Notes: generated by a model from the sequence alone, not told the origin. A stretch of DNA of 8,910 bases from Azonexus sp. (GCA_031285115.1 JAITWU010000137.1:1-8910), one strand, 5' to 3'. Shown: positions 1 to 7,809, counted from the stretch's first letter. Translations and numbers: made by a program.

Positions 1-1
1 C

Positions 2-94
2 AAAAGCATTCATGCGATTGCCCTGCGCCGTGGCCTCAAAGCCGTCGCAGCACAGCCGGGCATTGCCGCGCTGGCCGATGCGCCGCGCGGCTAA
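2..94 (+). CDS. C-terminal end of an unidentified protein (partial)
   Basis: An open frame runs from the left edge to a TAA at 92-94 and encodes about 30 residues ending ALADAPRG. I do not recognise the family, and the fragment is too short to assign. It is believable as a real gene end because its stop codon overlaps the stop codon (CTA on the + strand, 91-93) of the convergent gene to its right, a compact arrangement common in this type of genome. It could still be a chance open frame in GC-rich DNA. Confidence 0.35.
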   Translation, partial: KSIHAIALRRGLKAVAAQPGIAALADAPRG

Positions 95-408
95 AGCGCG
101 AAAACGTGCTTGACGCGCAACGTCGGCTGGCCCGCTTCGATCGCCAGCAGGCGGGCGATGTTGGGGTGTTTGCCGGGGTGGGCGCGTTCTTCTTCGCTGT
201 GTTCGGCGAAAATTTCCAGCCCCTTTTTCGCCGCTTCCGCCGTGATCGAACCGTAGGTCTGCGCCAGATGGTTGTACACCGCCACCGAACCTTGGCTGCC
301 GGGTTTGTTTTCGATGCTCGCCACGATATTGCCGTCGGCGTCGAGCAGATTGATCGCCGCCAGATGGGAGATGCGCGGCAGTTTTTTCAGGTTTTCGGCA
401 AAAGACAT
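91..408 (-). CDS. DUF2322 family protein
   Basis: Encodes 105 residues beginning MSFAENLKKLPRISHLAAIN. The pattern of an N-terminal 'NL..LP.I.HL' segment, then 'LLDADG.IVA.IENKPG' and a later 'HPGKHPNIARLLAI' matches the small proteobacterial family DUF2322 from memory; its function is unknown. There is no signal peptide, membrane segment or cysteine, so it is probably a soluble cytoplasmic protein. It is the last gene of a leftward operon with purB and the zinc-ribbon gene: its ATG lies 9 nt after the upstream stop and has only a weak Shine-Dalgarno sequence, which fits translation by coupling. The stop overlaps the stop of the convergent gene on its left. The family call is from pattern recall, not a search. 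Confidence 0.65.
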   Translation of the reverse strand: MSFAENLKKLPRISHLAAINLLDADGNIVASIENKPGSQGSVAVYNHLAQTYGSITAEAAKKGLEIFAEHSEEERAHPGKHPNIARLLAIEAGQPTLRVKHVFAL

Positions 409-417
409 GGTTTTGGC

Positions 418-693
418 TTATTTCCAGTCACGTTTGGCTTTGACGAGGCCAATGATCAGCCCGGTAGTAAAAGTGGCCGCCGGGATGACGAAAGCCAACG
501 CCTTGACGCCGCGCACGGGGCCGTAAATGGCGAGCAACAGCGCCGCAGGCAGGAGGCCGAGGAGGAGGCCGAGAAAGCCGCCCTTGAGGCCGCCGCGAAT
601 CACCTCGCGGTCAGTGGTGCGCCGCTCGCCCGCGCAATGCGGGCAGTAGATGGCCTCCGGCGGCGCTTCCCGTCCGCATTTGGCGCAGCGCAT
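418..693 (-). CDS. Small zinc-ribbon, two-helix membrane protein
   Basis: Encodes 91 residues. Residues 3-20 hold two CxxC knuckles (Cys3/Cys6 and Cys17/Cys20) as in the zinc-ribbon domains at the N-termini of many small membrane proteins. Two hydrophobic stretches follow, at about 38-57 and 65-84, joined by a short loop with Arg and Lys, and the C-terminus is basic (KAKRDWK). The likely topology is a cytoplasmic zinc ribbon anchored by a membrane hairpin. I know no specific function. The ATG starts three bases after the purB stop (TGA-ACA-ATG) and lacks a clear ribosome binding site, so it is probably translated by coupling to purB. Cotranscription is inferred from spacing and does not prove a role in purine metabolism. 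Confidence 0.75.
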   Translation of the reverse strand: MRCAKCGREAPPEAIYCPHCAGERRTTDREVIRGGLKGGFLGLLLGLLPAALLLAIYGPVRGVKALAFVIPAATFTTGLIIGLVKAKRDWK

Positions 694-696
694 TGT

Positions 697-2771
<2,075 letters not shown>

Positions 2772-2797
2772 AAACAGCGTTGCCGACTGCTCTGCCA

Positions 2798-4183
2798 TCA
2801 ACCGGCAAACGATCCCTGTTGCAGTGTCGTCAGCCGCTCTGCGTTAGCGCGGCAAATGGCGCGGAAGGTTGCGCTGATGCGCGCATCTTCAGCCGCTTCT
2901 TGCCAGAAGGCGATGGCAGCGGCGCAAGCATCACGCCAGACAGCTTGCTCAGCAGGCAACGGCAAGGCGAAAGTCGGGGCGATCCCCGGCACTTCGCCAC
3001 CGGGTAGCGGCGCATAGGCCATCGGCAGCATGTCGTAGGCCGGGGCGAGGCGAAAATGCCCGGCAGCGGGAATAAAGCTGAGGTTGCCCGGGTGCATGTC
3101 GGTGTTGGCAATCAATTTGCCGAACCAGCACAGGCGCAGCCCGGCTTCCAGATCGGCGGCAGAGAGATAACCGAGCTTCGCCAGTTGGCGCAAGGGCGCG
3201 CGCCAGTCGGCAGCGGCCAGGCCAAGCAGGTGGGCGTTGATGGCCGCAAAACTGAGGAGCGGCTGACGGCCAAAACGGCCAAGGCGGTCGAAGCGTTCCG
3301 CTTCGAGAAAAGTCCGGCCCGCGCCTTGAATAATGCGCGTGCTGGCGCTGGTGAGGCCGGGCAGCCGGGCAAGCTGGAGAGCCGCCAGATGCTCGCAGAT
3401 CAACAGATCAGACCAGCGCTCGGTCGCCCCCGGCAGAATTTCGCCGGAAAATTTGACGATGACATGCTCCGTTTTTGCTCCCGACAGGCTGCGCCGGGCG
3501 GTGAACTTGGGGAACTCGCCGCCGATACTGCTGCCGCTGATACCTTGGGCGCTGGCCTCGTGCGCCAGTCGGGCATAAGCCGCCGCCTGTCCGGCTTCGG
3601 CAATGGCGGGCCGGGGATCGAGCCGCTCGCTTTGCCATTGTTGCAACGCCGCTTCGCCGAGGATGAGGTTGCCGCTAGTGTCCCAGCCGGTGCGCGTCAG
3701 AATGTGGACGATGTCGTCGTCAGACCATTGCCTCGGATCGGGCGAAATCTCCAGCAGGGTGCTTTGTTGGCGGGCAAAGCCGCGCCCGAGAAAACCCTGC
3801 GGCCGCATATCATGGAGCGGATAGGGCAAACCTTCCCACCAGCCCTCTCGCGCCGCATCGCCAACCGGCCACGCCAGGGCGTGCAAGCTGCACAGGCAGC
3901 CATCGGGAAAAACCGGCGTGAGACTGCCCATTTCCACAACACCGCCCTGCTCATCAACGCAGTAAAGCGGATGACGCTCCAGCCGCCCGCGCAATGGCCG
4001 CCCCAGCGCATAACGGGTGCGCGAGGCGGCGCCGGCGGCGCAAACATCCGGGTGTTCATCCAGCCAGCGCAGGACGGTACGCGCAGTCACACCGAGTGTT
4101 TTCGCCAAAAACGAAACACTGGCCGGGCCACGGCGCAAAGTCGTCAGCAAGCGTTGCCGGGCATCATCATTGCGAGGGCGCAT
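2798..4183 (-). CDS. yjjJ: HipA-family serine/threonine kinase with fused N-terminal HTH (YjjJ type)
   Basis: Encodes 461 residues. Residues about 8-45 (RLLTTLRRGPASVSFLAKTL then GVTARTVLRWL) form a winged helix-turn-helix. The rest is a HipA-type kinase: a glycine-rich phosphate loop at 217-227 (GSSIGGEFPKF), a probable ATP-contact Lys244, the family motif ERFDR at 296-300, catalytic Asp362 with Asn367 in IANTDMHPGNLSF (compare IGATDGHAKNFSVF in HipA), and metal-binding Asp384 in RLAPAYDMLP. All expected active-site residues are present, so it is probably active. Classical HipA pairs with a separate HipB; here no hipB is adjacent and the DNA-binding domain is in the same chain, as in E. coli YjjJ (about 443 residues), a HipA-family protein regarded as toxic when overproduced. 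Its substrate is unknown. The ATG at 4183 has no good Shine-Dalgarno, which may keep expression low. An AT-rich upstream region and a wrecked antitoxin gene next door suggest acquired DNA. Confidence 0.88.
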   Translation of the reverse strand: MRPRNDDARQRLLTTLRRGPASVSFLAKTLGVTARTVLRWLDEHPDVCAAGAASRTRYALGRPLRGRLERHPLYCVDEQGGVVEMGSLTPVFPDGCLCSLHALAWPVGDAAREGWWEGLPYPLHDMRPQGFLGRGFARQQSTLLEISPDPRQWSDDDIVHILTRTGWDTSGNLILGEAALQQWQSERLDPRPAIAEAGQAAAYARLAHEASAQGISGSSIGGEFPKFTARRSLSGAKTEHVIVKFSGEILPGATERWSDLLICEHLAALQLARLPGLTSASTRIIQGAGRTFLEAERFDRLGRFGRQPLLSFAAINAHLLGLAAADWRAPLRQLAKLGYLSAADLEAGLRLCWFGKLIANTDMHPGNLSFIPAAGHFRLAPAYDMLPMAYAPLPGGEVPGIAPTFALPLPAEQAVWRDACAAAIAFWQEAAEDARISATFRAICRANAERLTTLQQGSFAG

Positions 4184-4211
4184 GGGTGGGTAATGTCGTG
4201 AGTTATGTCGC

Positions 4212-4229
4212 GATTTTTACAAAAAAATC
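4212..4229. repeat. Perfect inverted repeat, 7-bp arms, near the kinase start
   Basis: GATTTTT (4212-4218) and AAAAATC (4223-4229) are exact reverse complements separated by ACAA. It lies about 30-45 bp upstream of the kinase ATG. It could be an operator half of a pair with the repeat at 4234-4257 or a small hairpin in the leader. Because the arms are mostly A/T, chance is a real alternative. Confidence 0.4.
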
Positions 4230-4233
4230 CAAT

Positions 4234-4257
4234 AAAAACAACAGATAAATTGTTTTT
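4234..4257. repeat. Perfect inverted repeat, 8-bp arms, upstream of the kinase gene
   Basis: AAAAACAA (4234-4241) and TTGTTTTT (4250-4257) are exact reverse complements with an 8-nt spacer (CAGATAAA). The centre-to-centre distance between arms is 16 bp, about one and a half helical turns. The position is right for an operator bound by a dimeric HTH protein. Low complexity of the arms keeps confidence moderate. Confidence 0.4.
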
Positions 4258-4320
4258 GTCGATTATTTGTGTCGAGATTTTTTGTTGCGATTGGCAAGCA
4301 AGCCACGACCTGTCCTGGCG

Positions 4321-4627
4321 AAAAACCGCCGGACTCATTCCATTTTCAGATCAGGCGAGTACGCGAAGACGAAGCGCAGACAGTGCTATAGCACGGCAAG
4401 CGAAGTCGACAAAGTAATCGTTTGATCGGGAAATGGAATCACATGGCAGCGCTCTGACAGGGCCTTGATCTGGCGCACATTGGGTTTGCGCCTGTTGTCT
4501 CGACAAAGCTGGCGAGCAGATGATTTTCATCGCTCGCGCCCGCATCAAGAAGCTGGTTGAGAACGGTGGCCACCCTGTCGTATTCCACCGTGGTACGAAT
4601 CGTATGCAGCGCCTGGCTATCCCTCAC
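4321..4627 (-). pseudogene. Remnant of a HigA/XRE-type antitoxin gene
   Basis: Two fragments of one antitoxin family are readable in different frames. From the GTG at 4627, which overlaps the mnmA stop, one frame reads ALHTIRTTVEYDRVATVLNQ and continues LLDAGASDENHLLASFVETTG. This resembles the N-terminus of HigA-like antitoxins (the 'IRTEADYDAAL...LLDA' pattern). At about 4496-4490 the sequence jumps, one frame over, to NRRKPNVRQIKALSERCHV, the C-terminal end of the family's HTH domain. About 45 residues, including most of the DNA-recognition helices, are missing, so an out-of-frame internal deletion is likely. The C-terminal part is then split by a 101-bp element; across it the expected SPAVF follows. 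No toxin gene is adjacent. Family assignment is from pattern recall. No product with DNA-binding ability is expected. Confidence 0.65.
4338..4438. mobile_element. 101-bp MITE-like inverted-repeat element with TCA target duplication
   Basis: The ends are inverted repeats: TTCCATTTTCAGATCA (4338-4353) and TGATCGGGAAATGGAA (4423-4438) pair at 14 of 16 positions, and 20 of 25 over 25 bp. The element is flanked by identical TCA triplets at 4335-4337 and 4439-4441. The centre is a perfect 12-bp palindrome, GTGCTATAGCAC (4383-4394). It carries no transposase, so it would depend on an enzyme acting in trans; I cannot name the parent IS family. Insertion is supported independently: deleting the element plus one TCA joins CAT GTG to AGT CCG GCG GTT TTT, giving HV-SPAVF, the ending expected for the antitoxin gene it interrupts. 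As RNA it would fold into a long hairpin with G-U pairs, so it may also affect transcript ends downstream of mnmA. Confidence 0.7.
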
Positions 4628-5739
4628 ACAATCACCCCGCCGCCCAGGCAAACGCGGCTTTCATAAAGTACCACCGACTGGCCGGGGGTGAGCGCCCACT
4701 GTGCTTCGGCGAAGTGGATTTCGCAGCTTTGCCCGTCGAGGCGTTCGATCTCACAGGCGGTATCGTCAGCCCGGTAGCGCGGTTTGGCGGTGTAGACCCA
4801 GTGCGGGCGGGGCGCTTCTCCGGCAATCCAGGAGAGTTGTCGGGCGGTCAGCGTATGTTTCAAAAGCGCCGGGTGGTCGTGGCCCTGGACGACATAGAGG
4901 ATGTTGCTGGTCATATCCTTGCCCGCGACAAACCAGGCGTCGTGCTCGCCGCCGCCGGTTTTTTCCCTGGCGTTTTCCTTGCCGTTTTCTTTGAGGCCGC
5001 CGATGTGCAAGCCTTTGCGCTGGCCGATGGTGTGGTACATCAAACCATCGTGCGCACCGAGGATTTTGCCGTCGTCGAGACGGCGGATTTCGCCCGGTTT
5101 GGGTGGCAGATAGCGGCTCAAGAATTCCTTGAAAGGCCGCTCGCCGATGAAACAGATGCCGGTTGAATCTTTTTTGGCGGCGACGTGCAGCCCCTCGGCC
5201 TCGGCGATTTTGCGCACCTCGCGCTTGTAAAGATTGGCGAGCGGAAAGAGCGTGCGCGACAGTTGCGCCTGATTGAGGCGATAGAGGAAATAGCTCTGAT
5301 CCTTGGTCCCATCCTCGGCCTTGAGCAACTGGAAGCGCCCGTCAAACTCGCGCACCCCGGCGTAATGGCCGGTGGCGATGCGTGTCGCGCCCAACTGCAT
5401 GGCGTGGTCGAGAAACGCCTTGAACTTGATTTCGGAATTGCACAGCACATCCGGGTTGGGCGTGCGCCCGGCCTGATATTCGGCAAGAAATTCGGCAAAC
5501 ACCCGCTCGCGGTATTCAGCGGCGAAATTGACGACTTCGACATCAATGCCGATGACATCGGCAACACTCATCACGTCGATCAAATCCTGCCGCGAGGAGC
5601 AGTAATCGTCGGTGTCGTCGTCCTCCCAGTTTTTCATGAAGAGACCGATCACTTTCCAGCCCTGGCGTTTCAACAACAAGGCGGCGACAGCGGAATCAAC
5701 GCCGCCGGACAAGCCGACGACCACGGTTTTTTCAGACAT
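4624..5739 (-). CDS. mnmA: tRNA-specific 2-thiouridylase MnmA
   Basis: Encodes 371 residues (E. coli MnmA has 368). The enzyme activates uridine 34 of Lys, Glu and Gln tRNAs with ATP and inserts sulfur delivered by the TusE relay, giving the s2U of mnm5s2U. Landmarks are the PP-loop ATP site SGGVDS (11-16), the nucleophilic Cys100 in [12 protein letters not shown], the persulfide-carrying Cys196 in [13 protein letters not shown], and [10 protein letters not shown] (239-248). Next to this, residues 251-265 hold a Lys/Glu/Gly-rich stretch about ten residues longer than in E. coli. The start is well supported: AAGGAG lies 9 nt before the ATG. The first 8 nt overlap the end of the upstream exported-protein gene, so the genes are coupled. 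Its stop directly abuts the antitoxin remnant. Confidence 0.97.
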   Translation of the reverse strand: MSEKTVVVGLSGGVDSAVAALLLKRQGWKVIGLFMKNWEDDDTDDYCSSRQDLIDVMSVADVIGIDVEVVNFAAEYRERVFAEFLAEYQAGRTPNPDVLCNSEIKFKAFLDHAMQLGATRIATGHYAGVREFDGRFQLLKAEDGTKDQSYFLYRLNQAQLSRTLFPLANLYKREVRKIAEAEGLHVAAKKDSTGICFIGERPFKEFLSRYLPPKPGEIRRLDDGKILGAHDGLMYHTIGQRKGLHIGGLKENGKENAREKTGGGEHDAWFVAGKDMTSNILYVVQGHDHPALLKHTLTARQLSWIAGEAPRPHWVYTAKPRYRADDTACEIERLDGQSCEIHFAEAQWALTPGQSVVLYESRVCLGGGVIV

Positions 5740-6283
5740 CGGGGCCTGCTCCTTTCTTCCATTCTTCCAGCGGCAAAATCACCGCCGCCTGACCGTTGTC
5801 GACAAACCAGCTATCGACAGCGAAACACTCGATGACATCCTCCATCGTCTCGATCACGGCGCTGTAGTGAGCGGGGAAAATCCCTGCCAGATAGCGCACC
5901 TCCGGCGTCAGCACGCGATGCCAGCGCAGGTCGCCGCGTGTGGCGAGGAGCAGCAGCAGGCGCGTCGTCGTCGTCGAGTGGTCGATGCAATCCATCCGCC
6001 CCGGCGCTTCATCGTCGGCGTAATTGCCGCCTTTGTCGTTGTGAATGGCGGTCTGCTCACCGGCCCAGGCGTAGAGTTGGCCAATGGCCGGGGCGAGGCG
6101 TTCACGCTCTTCGGCGGCGTTGGCGGCGGTGAGAAACTGTTGGCGAATCTGGGCCAGTTGGGCGTCGCTGTAGATGACTTCTTCCTCTATCGCGCAGGCG
6201 TAGTCGTGGCAGATGGTGATTCGCTCGCCCGCTGTGGCGAGGCCCGCCGATAGCGCGATGGCGAAAAAAAACCGGCGCTTCAC
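5732..6283 (-). CDS. Exported protein of unknown function, possible transglutaminase/cysteine-peptidase-like fold
   Basis: Encodes 183 residues from a GTG start (6283) that overlaps the nudJ stop as GTGA; longer open frame upstream lies inside nudJ and is rejected. Residues 1-18 form a signal peptide: basic KRR, a hydrophobic [12 protein letters not shown], and ATA before the likely cleavage site. The mature part has CHDYAC (25-30), then [16 protein letters not shown] (98-113), AHYSAVIE (138-145) and [10 protein letters not shown] (154-163). A Cys at a helix start, followed by a His strand and then an Asp strand, is the layout of transglutaminase-like and related cysteine peptidases, with candidates Cys99, His139 and Asp157. 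This is inference from the pattern. It is coupled to mnmA by an 8-nt overlap. A periplasmic protein between two cytoplasmic nucleotide/tRNA genes is unexpected; I do not know its role. Confidence 0.8.
   Translation of the reverse strand: MKRRFFFAIALSAGLATAGERITICHDYACAIEEEVIYSDAQLAQIRQQFLTAANAAEERERLAPAIGQLYAWAGEQTAIHNDKGGNYADDEAPGRMDCIDHSTTTTRLLLLLATRGDLRWHRVLTPEVRYLAGIFPAHYSAVIETMEDVIECFAVDSWFVDNGQAAVILPLEEWKKGAGPDV
5749..5754 (-). promoter_or_regulatory. Ribosome binding site that fixes the mnmA start
   Basis: AAGGAG on the minus strand, 9 nt before the mnmA ATG and inside the 3' end of the exported-protein gene. It supports the 8-nt gene overlap and the choice of start. Confidence 0.7.
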
Positions 6284-6723
6284 AAAGACACCAGCAAATC
6301 GAGCGGCTGGCGTTTGCCAGCAAGGTAATCTTCGATGCCGCGCAGCACCAGCGGACTGCGCAGCCGCTCGCGGGCGGCGCGGATTTGATCGAGACTGAGC
6401 CAATGGACGGCGACGATGCCGTCATCGAGCCGCCGCCCCGCCTCATGCCCGCGCAGCTCGCCGGTGAAGGTAAAGCGCAGGTAAGTCCGTTCCTTGTCTG
6501 GAACCTGCCATTGGTAGATGCCGACCAGATGCGTCGGGGCAAAATGCCAGGCGCTTTCTTCGAGCGTTTCGCGGATCACGGCGGCAATCAGCGTTTCGCC
6601 GTCTTCGAGATGCCCGGCGGGCTGGTTGAGGGCAAGGCCGTTATCGGTTTCTTCTTCGATCAGCAAAAATTTGCCCTCCCGTTCGATGAGGGCGGCGACA
6701 GTGACGTGCGGTTTCCAGACCAT
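6280..6723 (-). CDS. nudJ: Nudix phosphohydrolase NudJ
   Basis: Encodes 147 residues beginning MVWKPHVTVAALIEREGKFL, close in plan to E. coli NudJ (153 residues, MFKPHVTVACVV...). NudJ removes phosphate from nucleoside tri- and diphosphates and from the thiamin precursor HMP-PP. The Nudix box runs from Gly37 to Trp59: Gly37, Glu43, then RETLEES (51-57) with the metal-binding Glu52, Glu55 and Glu56. The usual Gly near the end of the box is Ala58, a mild departure. Other family marks are NQPAGHLE (33-40) and LRSPLVLRGIEDYLAG near the C-terminus. It is the first gene of the leftward operon and its stop overlaps the next start by 4 nt. The ATG has no strong Shine-Dalgarno. Next to mnmA, as in E. 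coli, which strengthens the call. Confidence 0.92.
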   Translation of the reverse strand: MVWKPHVTVAALIEREGKFLLIEEETDNGLALNQPAGHLEDGETLIAAVIRETLEESAWHFAPTHLVGIYQWQVPDKERTYLRFTFTGELRGHEAGRRLDDGIVAVHWLSLDQIRAARERLRSPLVLRGIEDYLAGKRQPLDLLVSL

Positions 6724-6750
6724 TGGGCGTAAAGCAGCGGCAAAAGCGTT

Positions 6751-6756
6751 ATTTTA
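6751..6756 (-). promoter_or_regulatory. -10 element candidate for the nudJ-mnmA operon
   Basis: TAAAAT on the minus strand, about 27 bp before the nudJ ATG. The -35 region is poor. It lies only about 15 bp from the divergent -10 of ilvE, so the two promoters would compete or share control. Confidence 0.35.
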
Positions 6757-6771
6757 GTCGTTCGTTTCCGC

Positions 6772-6777
6772 TAAAAT
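6772..6777 (+). promoter_or_regulatory. -10 element candidate for ilvE
   Basis: TAAAAT in the context CTAAAATCAC, similar to the CTATAATCGC context in front of the transferase gene in this window. It would give a leader of about 30 nt. No convincing -35 is seen at the right spacing. Confidence 0.4.
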
Positions 6778-6815
6778 CACACGCTTTAACTCACGCGCAA
6801 TACGGAGAAACAACC

Positions 6816-7736
6816 ATGTCTATGGCGGACCGCGACGGTTTCATCTGGCAGGACGGCAAGCTCATCCCCTGGCGGGAGGCGACGACGCACGTTTTGACTC
6901 ATTCCCTGCATTACGGCATGAGCGTTTTCGAGGGCGTCCGCGCTTACAAAACGGCTTCCGGCACCGCCATTTTCCGGCTCGAAGACCATACCGACCGCCT
7001 CTTCAACTCAGCCCACATCTTCCAGATGGCGATGCCTTTCGACAAGGCGGCCATCAACGAGGCGCAGAAGGAAGTGCTGCGCGCCAACAAGCTCGAAGCC
7101 GGTTACATCCGCCCGATCGCCTTTTACGGCTCGGAGAAAATGGGCGTTTCGCCCAAGGGGGCCAAGGTGCACATCGCCATCGCCGCCTGGCCGTGGGGCG
7201 CTTATCTCGGCGAGGACGGCATGGAGCGCGGCATCCGCGTCAAGGTGTCGAGCTACACGCGCCACCACGTCAATATTTCGATGGTGCGGGCCAAGGCTTC
7301 GGCCCATTACATCAATTCCATCCTCGCCAATAACGAGGTGACGCACAACGGTTATGACGAAGCCATGCTGCTCGACCCGGAGGGTTACGTTGCCGAAGGC
7401 GCGGGCGAAAATGTGTTCATCGTCAAAAAAGGCAAGCTCTACACGCCGGATCTGACCTCCTGCCTCGAAGGCATCACCCGCGACACGGTGCTGCAACTGG
7501 CCGGGGAACTGGGCCTGTCGGTGCAGGAAAAGCGCATCACCCGCGACGAGGTTTATACCTGCGACGAAGCCTTTTTCACCGGTACGGCGGCGGAAGTGAC
7601 GCCGATCCGCGAACTCGATGGCCGACAGATCGGCATTGGCCGCCGTGGCCCGATTACGGAAAAAATCCAGGCCCTCTATTTCGATGTCGTTCATGGCCGC
7701 TCGGCGGCGCATCGCGGCTGGCTGTCTTATATCTGA
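6816..7736 (+). CDS. ilvE: Branched-chain amino acid aminotransferase IlvE
   Basis: Encodes 306 residues, a PLP-dependent class IV (fold type IV) aminotransferase that performs the last step of isoleucine, valine and leucine synthesis using glutamate. Residues THSLHYGMSVFEGVRAY (28-44) are the usual N-terminal motif. Lys160 in MVRAKASAHYINS is the PLP Schiff-base lysine, at the same number as in E. coli. EGAGENVF (194-201), LEGITRDTV (217-225) and FTGTAAEVTPI (254-264) are the cofactor-phosphate and substrate loops. The open frame extends back to 6723, but ATG 6816 is the start: GGAG at 6804-6807 lies 8 nt before it and homology begins there. It is divergent from nudJ and followed by DUF5610, zinc-finger and waaF genes on the same strand, with a 122-bp gap after ilvE that probably carries a separate promoter. 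Confidence 0.96.
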   Translation: MSMADRDGFIWQDGKLIPWREATTHVLTHSLHYGMSVFEGVRAYKTASGTAIFRLEDHTDRLFNSAHIFQMAMPFDKAAINEAQKEVLRANKLEAGYIRPIAFYGSEKMGVSPKGAKVHIAIAAWPWGAYLGEDGMERGIRVKVSSYTRHHVNISMVRAKASAHYINSILANNEVTHNGYDEAMLLDPEGYVAEGAGENVFIVKKGKLYTPDLTSCLEGITRDTVLQLAGELGLSVQEKRITRDEVYTCDEAFFTGTAAEVTPIRELDGRQIGIGRRGPITEKIQALYFDVVHGRSAAHRGWLSYI

Positions 7737-7781
7737 ACCGGCGTCTGGCGAACGAAGTTACAAAGACACTGAAAACGCGGG

Positions 7782-7809
7782 TCAAGTTTTTGCGCTCAAT
7801 GACGTATAA
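7782..7809 (+). promoter_or_regulatory. Possible sigma-28 (FliA)-type promoter for the DUF5610 gene
   Basis: TCAAGTTT (7782-7789) closely resembles the -35 box of flagellar sigma-28 promoters (TAAAGTTT; TCAAG in pseudomonads). After 11 nt comes GACGTATAA (7801-7809), which is the -10 box GCCGATAA with one substitution and one extra T. The position is about 50 bp before the start codon. TATAAC (7805-7810) could alternatively be a sigma-70 -10, but with no matching -35. Tentative. Confidence 0.3.

Larger units (their letters stand above)
4184..4300 (-). promoter_or_regulatory. AT-rich 5' region of the HipA-family kinase gene
   Basis: This stretch, especially 4200-4290, is far richer in A and T than the surrounding genes. 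It should hold the promoter of the leftward kinase gene. It contains two perfect inverted repeats (listed separately) and three copies of a TTTGT-(0 or 2 nt)-CGA motif on the + strand at 4255-4262, 4266-4275 and 4281-4290. On the minus strand TCGACA resembles a -35 element, but no well-spaced -10 follows, so I do not name a precise promoter. Autoregulation by the kinase's own HTH domain is plausible but is inference. Confidence 0.4.

Noticed and set aside
2780..2808. TTGCCG...CGGCAA as a terminator between the transferase and kinase genes
   Set aside because: Only a 6-bp stem with a 17-nt loop, partly inside the kinase gene, and no T-run on either side.
3056..4201. A 381-codon + strand open frame opposite the HipA-family kinase
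   Set aside because: Shadow frame of a gene with intact kinase motifs; no recognisable domain of its own.
4144..4338. A separate small protein of 64 residues (minus strand, starting MSPAVFRQDRSW)
   Set aside because: Its first residues are better explained as the displaced C-terminal end (SPAVF) of the interrupted antitoxin gene; the rest overlaps the AT-rich leader and the kinase start and looks non-coding.
4184..4620. A separate hipB gene upstream of the kinase
   Set aside because: No frame encodes a HipB-like HTH protein. The only antitoxin-like sequence is of the HigA type and is broken.
5732..6403. A longer version (223 residues) of the exported protein
   Set aside because: The extra 40 residues lie inside nudJ and would hide the signal peptide; the GTG at 6283 gives a clean signal sequence and a 4-nt overlap with the nudJ stop.
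7008..7712. A 234-codon minus strand open frame inside ilvE
   Set aside because: Antisense to ilvE, which has all family motifs; no independent support.
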